64,000 nt of DNA from positions 1 through 64,000 of the forward strand of contig JAEWOD010000021.1 in the NCBI GenBank assembly GCA_023461035.1. The letters run 5' to 3'. The number at the start of each line of letters is the position of its first letter. Within the stretch, counting starts at the first letter, position 1. The DNA is from Bacteroidota bacterium (GTDB taxonomy: Bacteria > Bacteroidota > Bacteroidia > Flavobacteriales > Weeksellaceae). The notes below the pieces were generated by a model. It had not been told where the DNA came from and did not search any database. It saw nothing but the letters and a program-made list of their open reading frames with translations. Both the position numbers and the translations under genes were made by a program. Below are positions 58,644-64,000 of this stretch, one piece after another.

Positions 58644-61265
58644 ATGAAACATTTTTATTTAAGTGTGTTTCTCTTATTTTTTTCGTTCAGTACCTGGGCG
58701 CAGAATAGCGAAATACTCCAAAAAGTTCGTTCTTATATGAACACAGAAGCCAATAAATTGGGATTGGTTTCAACCGATTTTGAGGATTTAACCATCCAGA
58801 CAAATTATACCAATCAAAAGACAAATGTTGAATATGCCTATATCCAACAAAATGTAGGCGGATATCCTGTTTATAATGCCATTGCAAATTTTGCCTTAAA
58901 AAATGGTGAAATTGTTCATATGAGCGAAACTTTCCAGCGAAATGTTCAACAAAGATTGGCCAATCAAAACGCTATTTCCGATGTCAATACCATTGCGGGA
59001 ACCATCGCACAAAATTTAGGGTTGAGTTTAAACCAATCCGCTTTTTTGAATGAAAATTTCGGGTCTAAATTGATGTATTATCCGACTGAAGATGGAAAAC
59101 TGAATTTAAGTTGGATGCTGCATATCAATGCAACCATCGACAACGAAATGAAAATTCTGGAGGTGGTTGCCAATGCTCAGACCGGACAAATTTATACACA
59201 ACATAATCATTTGTTGAGTTGTAATTTTGGACTGAATCCGTTTGAAAATCCATTGACAGAACACAAACAAAGTGAAAAAGTCCAATGGTTAAATCAACAA
59301 TATCAGAATTCAATGCTCAATGACGGTGCACAATACCGTGTGTATGAACTTCCTGTAGAAGCACCTACTTTTGGAGATCGAACCATGGTGGTAAATCCGG
59401 CAGATCCTACTGCATCTCCTTGGGGTTGGCATGACACCAATGGTGCAACAGGAGCTGAATATACACAAACACGCGGAAATAATGTAATTGCTGTGAACGA
59501 CCAAAACAGTGCCGGTCTGAACTGGCTTTTCAATGGTGGTTCTTATACTTTTACCGGATTTGCAGAGGGGGGAAGCGATTTAATTTTTGACTTTCCAATT
59601 GATTTCAGCCACAATATGTATCAAAGCCCGGACGCTTCGACAACCAATTTGTTTTATATGAACAACATGCTACATGATGTTTGGTATCAATATGGTTTTA
59701 CGGAAGCTGCCGGTAATTTTCAGGTAAATAATTATGGGAATGGTGGCGCAGCCGGAGATGAAGTCTATGCATTTGGTCAAACCGGTGAAACCATGGGTAT
59801 GATGGACAATGCCATGTTTGGAACACCTTCTGATGGTGGAAATCCTTACATGATTATGTTTATGTGGAATTCCAATCAAGGAGACGATCATTTGCTTTCT
59901 ATTAATACTCCGGGTACGTTTGAAGGTGATTATAATGGTGCTCCGGCAGCATTTGGAGCTCCCCTTCCTACTCCACCAATTACCGAAAATCTGGCAGTTG
60001 TAATTGATGATAATGCCGGTGGTGGTACGGATGTAAATGACGGATGCGAAAATATAACCAATGCCTCAGCCATTAACGGTAAAATCGCATTGATAAAAAG
60101 AGGAAATTGTGACTTTGTGGTAAAAGTAAAGAAAGCCCAGGTTGCAGGTGCAAAGGCGGTAGTAATGGTCAATAATGTAGCAGGTGCACCCATCAATATG
60201 GGAGGAGAAGACCCTACCATTACAATTCCTTCCGTGATGATCAGCATGAATGATGGTAATCCCATTATAGATGCCGTGCTTGGTGGAACAACTTTAAATG
60301 GTTCTGTTCCAAAAGAAGGCCATTGGGATGGTTATAAAGACGGTTCATTGGACAACGGAATTGTTGCGCACGAATACGGACATGGAATTTCTACCCGATT
60401 GACAGGAGGACCTGCCAATAGTGGTTGTTTGAATAATCAGGAACAAATGGGTGAAGGTTGGAGTGATTATTTCGCATTGGTGATGACCATAGAACCGGGT
60501 GATCAGGGAACTGATGGAAGAGGAATGGGAACCTATGCCGTTTCACAACCCACAACGGGAGTAGGAATCAGACCCACGAGATATTCAACCGATATGACCA
60601 TTAACAATGCTACGTATGACCGCATCAAAACCGTATCAGTTCCGCATGGAGTTGGTTATGTTTGGGCAACTATGTTATGGGAAATGACCTGGGAATTGAT
60701 TGACGAATATGGATTTGATCCGGATATTTACCAAGGATCGGGAGGAAATAATCTGGCAATGCAATTGGTGGCCGATGGTTTAAAATTACAGCCATGCAGC
60801 CCCGGATTTATAGATGGACGTGATGCCATCTTGGAAGCTGACGAAATCAACAACGATGGTGCTAACCAATGTTTCATCTGGCATGCTTTTGCCAAAAGAG
60901 GTTTGGGTTACAGTGCTTCCCAAGGAAGTTCAAACAACGTGATGGATGGTGTTCAGGCTTTTGACATGCCTCCAACAGATGTTTTGGATTGTTCCGGAAT
61001 TTTGGGTGTTACGGATTTGACCAATTCTCAATTGAGCATCTACCCTAACCCGACCCGTGGAGAATTCTACATATTAACTGAAAAATCTTACGGAAATTCT
61101 GAAATTTCCATTCAGGACATGACAGGAAAAACGGTTTATACGACTACTTTGAATTTTGCCAACCAAAGAGGAACGGTAGACATAAGCAGTTTGCCGGTCG
61201 GAGTTTATGTAGTAAGCATCCAAACAACCGATGGAAAAATCACTAAAAAGTTGATCAAAAAATAA
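58644..61265 (+). CDS. Secreted M36 metallopeptidase (fungalysin-like) with T9SS signal
   Basis: An 873-residue exported protease. Signal peptide (MKHFYLSVFLLFFSFSTWAQ); N-terminal inhibitory propeptide (about 20-190); an M36 catalytic domain with HEYGH at 576-580 (GIVAHEYGHGIS) and the downstream Glu in NNQEQMGEGWSDYFAL; a PA domain inserted at about 445-555 (KRGNCDFVVKVKKAQVAGAKAVVMVNN); and a T9SS type A tail (YPNPTRGEFYIL, GVYVVSIQTTDGKITKKLIKK). A broad-range secreted protease, probably for nutrition. A terminator follows. Confidence 0.95.
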   Translation: MKHFYLSVFLLFFSFSTWAQNSEILQKVRSYMNTEANKLGLVSTDFEDLTIQTNYTNQKTNVEYAYIQQNVGGYPVYNAIANFALKNGEIVHMSETFQRNVQQRLANQNAISDVNTIAGTIAQNLGLSLNQSAFLNENFGSKLMYYPTEDGKLNLSWMLHINATIDNEMKILEVVANAQTGQIYTQHNHLLSCNFGLNPFENPLTEHKQSEKVQWLNQQYQNSMLNDGAQYRVYELPVEAPTFGDRTMVVNPADPTASPWGWHDTNGATGAEYTQTRGNNVIAVNDQNSAGLNWLFNGGSYTFTGFAEGGSDLIFDFPIDFSHNMYQSPDASTTNLFYMNNMLHDVWYQYGFTEAAGNFQVNNYGNGGAAGDEVYAFGQTGETMGMMDNAMFGTPSDGGNPYMIMFMWNSNQGDDHLLSINTPGTFEGDYNGAPAAFGAPLPTPPITENLAVVIDDNAGGGTDVNDGCENITNASAINGKIALIKRGNCDFVVKVKKAQVAGAKAVVMVNNVAGAPINMGGEDPTITIPSVMISMNDGNPIIDAVLGGTTLNGSVPKEGHWDGYKDGSLDNGIVAHEYGHGISTRLTGGPANSGCLNNQEQMGEGWSDYFALVMTIEPGDQGTDGRGMGTYAVSQPTTGVGIRPTRYSTDMTINNATYDRIKTVSVPHGVGYVWATMLWEMTWELIDEYGFDPDIYQGSGGNNLAMQLVADGLKLQPCSPGFIDGRDAILEADEINNDGANQCFIWHAFAKRGLGYSASQGSSNNVMDGVQAFDMPPTDVLDCSGILGVTDLTNSQLSIYPNPTRGEFYILTEKSYGNSEISIQDMTGKTVYTTTLNFANQRGTVDISSLPVGVYVVSIQTTDGKITKKLIKK

Positions 61266-61285
61266 TTTGATTTTCAAATAAATGT

Positions 61286-61317
61286 AAAGCCGTTCTATTT
61301 TTTAGGGCGGCTTTTTT
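61286..61317 (+). terminator. Terminator after the M36 peptidase gene
   Basis: AAAGCCG and CGGCTTT form a seven-base stem with a 15-base loop, followed by T's. It lies 20 bases after the stop. Confidence 0.7.
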
Positions 61318-61356
61318 GATTTATAAATTTCTGAGAAGAAGGAAGATAAACAAATC

Positions 61357-61404
61357 ACTCTCCAACTCTCCAACTCTCCAACTCTCCAACTCTCCAACTC
61401 TCCT
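61357..61404. repeat. Tandem octamer repeat (ACTCTCCA)
   Basis: Five perfect copies of the 8-base unit ACTCTCCA (61357-61396), then one with a change (ACTCTCCT, 61397-61404). It runs up to the stop codon of the gamma-carbonic anhydrase gene, which overlaps its last unit. It could slip in replication. Confidence 0.9.
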
Positions 61405-61918
61405 ACTCCTTATACCAACCACTGTATTTCACATAATTATTGGCAATTCGTTCAATTTCGCCTTCTTTTAAATTCTGAGAAACCATCCCGATTTTTTTGG
61501 CAGGTATTCCGGCCCATAATTCTCCTTCTTTTATATGAGTTCCTTGTGTGACAACTGCGCCGGCAGCAACAATCGAATAAGATTCCACCAAGCAATCATC
61601 CATCACGATGGATCCCATTCCTATCAACACATTGTCATGGATCGTACAGCCATGCACTACCGCATTATGCCCGATGGAAACGTTATTCCCAATGGTGGTG
61701 GGAAATTTCTGGTAAGTACAGTGAACCATCGCATTGTCCTGTACATTGACTTTATTTCCCATTTTGATGAAATGGACATCACCGCGCAAAACCGCATTGT
61801 ACCAAATACTACAATCATCGCCCATTTCCACATCGCCGATGATTACCGCTGTTTCTGCCAAAAAACAATTCTCTCCAAACTGAGGTTCTTTCCCTAATAA
61901 ATCCTTTATCAATGCCAT
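61403..61918 (-). CDS. Gamma-carbonic anhydrase-like hexapeptide protein
   Basis: A 171-residue left-handed beta-helix protein (hexapeptide repeats: AVIIGDVEMGDDCSIWYNAVLRGD, NVQDNAMVHC, VSIGHNAVVHGC, VLIGMGSIVMDDCLVE). Histidines in the VH-C and IGHNAVVHG positions fit the zinc site of the gamma-carbonic anhydrase (YrdA/PaaY/CaiE) group. It probably hydrates CO2 or is a related enzyme. The last codons border a tandem repeat. Confidence 0.9.
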   Translation of the reverse strand: MALIKDLLGKEPQFGENCFLAETAVIIGDVEMGDDCSIWYNAVLRGDVHFIKMGNKVNVQDNAMVHCTYQKFPTTIGNNVSIGHNAVVHGCTIHDNVLIGMGSIVMDDCLVESYSIVAAGAVVTQGTHIKEGELWAGIPAKKIGMVSQNLKEGEIERIANNYVKYSGWYKE

Positions 61919-62010
61919 TTATTTTTAATTATTTAAGTCAAAAGTAAAATTACGAATCATTAGATTAATTTTAAATATGAAATTCACATCCTTTCAAATT
62001 TTTATTGCCG

Positions 62011-62018
62011 TAAATTTG
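62011..62018 (+). promoter_or_regulatory. -7 promoter element of the Nfu gene
   Basis: TAAATTTG ends six bases before ATG 62024. The mRNA would have almost no leader. Confidence 0.6.
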
Positions 62019-62023
62019 CCATC

Positions 62024-62902
62024 ATGATGAGAGTTTATATAGACCAAACGCCCAATCCGAACATTTTGAAATTTGTTTGTGATGAAACCTTAACGACAGG
62101 TGCTTTAGAATTAGGAAAAGATGATGCTGCGGAAGATTCGCTCATGGCGCAGGAAATATTACAATTTCCTTTTGTGACTAAAGTTTATATCACCGCCAAT
62201 TTTGTGGCAGTTCAAAAAAGCGATGTAATCGAATGGGATATGGTGGCCAATGAATTAAAAGAAATCGTGAACCAGCATTTGATTGACGGTACGATTTTAT
62301 TGACTCCTCAACAGGAAGATCCGTTTACGCTTTATGTCGAAATGACGCCCAATCCGGCTGTGATGAAATTTGTAACCAACAAATTGCTCTATAAAGGAAT
62401 TGCAGAAGCAAAAAATGCAGCGGATACACAAAATTTCCCGTTGGCTGAAGCCTTATTTTCCTTTGATTATGTAAAAGAAATTTTTGTGTCGGAAAATTAT
62501 ATTTCGATTACAAAAATTGAGAATGCTGACTGGAATGAATTGGCTCTGGAGTTGCGTTATTTTCTGTTAGAATATTTACAATCCGGAAAAGAAATCGTAG
62601 GAGAAAATTACATTCCTTTGCAAAATCCGTTTGAAAAAGAATTTGTTAAAAAAGAATATTCAGATGTCGAAATGCAAATCCAGGACATCATTACCGAATA
62701 TATCCAACCTGCGGTTGCCGGCGATGGCGGAAACATTCAACTAATTGAATTTGAAGAAGAAACAAAAACAGCTAGGATGCTTTTGCAAGGTGCTTGTTCC
62801 GGTTGTCCTTCTTCCACCATCACGCTGAAAAACGGAATCGAAGCCATGCTGAAAGAAATGATGCCCGGAAAAGTGGAAAATGTGGAAGCGGTAAACGGGT
62901 AA
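62024..62902 (+). CDS. Nfu-type iron-sulphur scaffold with two N-terminal domains
   Basis: A 292-residue Nfu protein. Two copies of the Nfu N-terminal domain come first (VYIDQTPNPNILKFVCDETLTTG at 4-26, and LYVEMTPNPAVMKFVTNKLLYKG from about 106), followed by the NifU-like C-terminal domain (from about 218) with GACSGCPSSTITLKNGIEAML; the cluster-binding cysteines are 258 and 261. The protein carries a 4Fe-4S cluster and delivers it to target enzymes. The start may be ATG 62024 or 62027. Confidence 0.93.
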   Translation: MMRVYIDQTPNPNILKFVCDETLTTGALELGKDDAAEDSLMAQEILQFPFVTKVYITANFVAVQKSDVIEWDMVANELKEIVNQHLIDGTILLTPQQEDPFTLYVEMTPNPAVMKFVTNKLLYKGIAEAKNAADTQNFPLAEALFSFDYVKEIFVSENYISITKIENADWNELALELRYFLLEYLQSGKEIVGENYIPLQNPFEKEFVKKEYSDVEMQIQDIITEYIQPAVAGDGGNIQLIEFEEETKTARMLLQGACSGCPSSTITLKNGIEAMLKEMMPGKVENVEAVNG

Positions 62903-62931
62903 TAAGGTTTAAATTTGATTCTTAGATTTGA

Positions 62932-62976
62932 AACCTCCAAGGTTGTATTTCGTACATATTATTAACCTTGTAGGTT
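62932..62976. repeat. Inverted repeat between the Nfu and M28 genes
   Basis: AACCTCCAAGGTT and AACCTTGTAGGTT form 13-base arms with one mismatch around a 19-base loop. It may be a Nfu terminator or a dispersed palindromic repeat; no T-run follows. Confidence 0.6.
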
Positions 62977-63007
62977 AAGATTCACGATAAATTAAAATGA
63001 TAAGAAC

Positions 63008-64000
63008 TTGAACTTCAAATCAACTTTTCTAATCCTTCTTCCCTTTTTTTGTTTCGGACAAAACGACAACTTGAACTATGCTCATTCCGTCATTCAAACT
63101 TTGACTTCCGAATCCTTTGCAGGACGCGGATATGTAGATGACGGGATGAATAAATCTGCAGAATTCATAGCGGATGAATTCGGGAAATTAGGACTGGAAA
63201 AAATAAACGGTTCTTATTTTCAGGAATTTAAGATGCCGATTAACATCATCCAAAACGCCGAACTCACTCTGGACGGGAAAAAATTGAAATACGGAATTGA
63301 TTTCATCGTTAAACCGAATTCCAAAAGCCAAAATTTTCATCAACGGGAAATCTATCATTTCGACCCGATTGATTATGCTATTTCACTGAAATACGAATCC
63401 TCGTTCATCGATTTTATTTACCGCGACATGGAAGCACAAAAGGAAAAACACATCGTATTTCCTCCTCATCATTTCGAAGTGGATTCGCTGAATCAATATT
63501 ATAAAAACTGGGCTTCTTTTTACAAACCTGAAGAAAACCGCAACCGTGCAGTTCTCTTTTTCACAAACGATAAGCTTATTTCCTCTTTGTCCCAGATCCA
63601 GGACAGCATTTCGGAGTTCATTGTTAATGGAAAATTATATTCTGATGAATTGAAAATCAATCATTATTTAATCCAATCCGATTTTCAACCCGACTTCAAA
63701 TCCCAAAATGTAATCGGAAAAATCGAAGGTAAAAATCAAGATTCGCTGGTGGTAATTACAGCGCATTATGACCATTTAGGCAAAGTGGGAAATGTATATT
63801 TTCCCGGTGCAAGTGATAATGCAAGCGGCACTGCTTTTATATTGGAATTAGCAAAATACTTTAGTCAAAATAAACCTAAATATTCTTTGGTTTTCATCGC
63901 ATTTGCAGCGGAAGAAGCAGGAATGGTCGGCTCGAATTATTTTGTGGAAAATCCATTGGTAGATTTATCAAAAATAAAGTTTCTGCTCAATTTTGACATC
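63008..64000 (+). CDS. M28-family zinc peptidase (partial, right edge)
   Basis: An open frame of 331 codons running off the right edge. The start appears to be TTG 63008; the ATG at 62997 is in another frame and stops after three codons. Signal peptide (MNFKSTFLILLPFFCFGQ). Metal motifs of M28 peptidases: TAHYDHLG, GASDNASG, FAAEEAGMVGS and the beginning of NFDI. A long insert (about 95-215) precedes the catalytic core. Like the gene at 38818 it probably digests peptides outside the cytoplasm. Confidence 0.88.
   Translation, partial: MNFKSTFLILLPFFCFGQNDNLNYAHSVIQTLTSESFAGRGYVDDGMNKSAEFIADEFGKLGLEKINGSYFQEFKMPINIIQNAELTLDGKKLKYGIDFIVKPNSKSQNFHQREIYHFDPIDYAISLKYESSFIDFIYRDMEAQKEKHIVFPPHHFEVDSLNQYYKNWASFYKPEENRNRAVLFFTNDKLISSLSQIQDSISEFIVNGKLYSDELKINHYLIQSDFQPDFKSQNVIGKIEGKNQDSLVVITAHYDHLGKVGNVYFPGASDNASGTAFILELAKYFSQNKPKYSLVFIAFAAEEAGMVGSNYFVENPLVDLSKIKFLLNFDI

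Noticed and set aside
61357..61404. CRISPR-like repeat
   Set aside because: The 8-base units are adjacent without spacers and no cas genes are near; it is a simple tandem repeat.
1..64000. tRNA, rRNA or integrated phage genes
   Set aside because: No tRNA cloverleaf, rRNA segment, integrase or phage structural gene could be recognised on either strand by eye; a covariance-model scan was not possible here.

Overview
The window is a stretch of chromosome from a Bacteroidota bacterium, almost certainly class Flavobacteriia (a Weeksellaceae- or Flavobacteriaceae-like genome). The grounds are: AT-rich DNA; several secreted proteins ending in type IX secretion (T9SS) sorting domains; Bacteroidota-type promoters with a TAnnTTTG -7 box; and gene neighbourhoods typical of the class (rlmD-DUF6452-DUF6048, rsfS-ftsH-LUD-cdsA-psd). 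No rRNA, tRNA, CRISPR array, phage or complete insertion sequence was seen. The content is mainly housekeeping and envelope genes, with a few small accessory insertions.

Layout. 1-5 kb: end of a T9SS type B surface protein, a TPR lipoprotein, recG, a 56-codon membrane protein, and an ArsR-type regulator in an operon with two tandem SRPBCC (AHSA1) proteins. 5-12 kb: fumarylacetoacetase, a RES/Xre toxin-antitoxin pair, ung, a MutS2-like ATPase and a secreted subtilase. 12-20 kb: rlmD-DUF6452-DUF6048, a large Ig-like T9SS protein, a TPR/HTH regulator and a decayed pncA copy. 20-31 kb: a PAP2 phosphatase with a metallophosphoesterase/beta-barrel fusion, an HD-PycTM membrane protein, a GAF protein, intact pncA and a GH20 hexosaminidase. 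31-35 kb: small metabolic genes plus mobile-type DNA, namely a 162-bp MITE-like element and a DUF2905 gene split by an AT-rich insert of about 0.5 kb. 35-40 kb: truA, an ABC exporter, two paralogous lipoproteins and an M28 peptidase. 40-44 kb: a porin/imelysin/di-haem/DoxX-like operon. 44-50 kb: YciO, yaaA, ankyrin and thioredoxin proteins, a TonB receptor with a palindromic operator, and birA. 50-57 kb: rsfS, ftsH, LUD, cdsA, psd, a His-rich lipoprotein, a glycosyltransferase and recR. 57-64 kb: a sodium/solute symporter, an M36 metallopeptidase, gamma-carbonic anhydrase, an Nfu protein and the start of an M28 peptidase.

How the parts fit. Protein turnover is prominent: secreted S8 and M36 peptidases, two M28 peptidases and FtsH. 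Metal handling appears in the imelysin/di-haem/porin operon, the TonB receptor whose promoter spacer holds a perfect 16-bp palindrome, and the His/Glu-rich lipoprotein. Envelope building is served by cdsA-psd, the PAP2/metallophosphoesterase pair and the ABC exporter. The points most worth following up are the split DUF2905 gene and its insert, the MITE-like element, the pncA remnant, the HD-PycTM protein without a cyclase neighbour, and three candidate operators or attenuators. No complete, clearly new multi-gene system was found.
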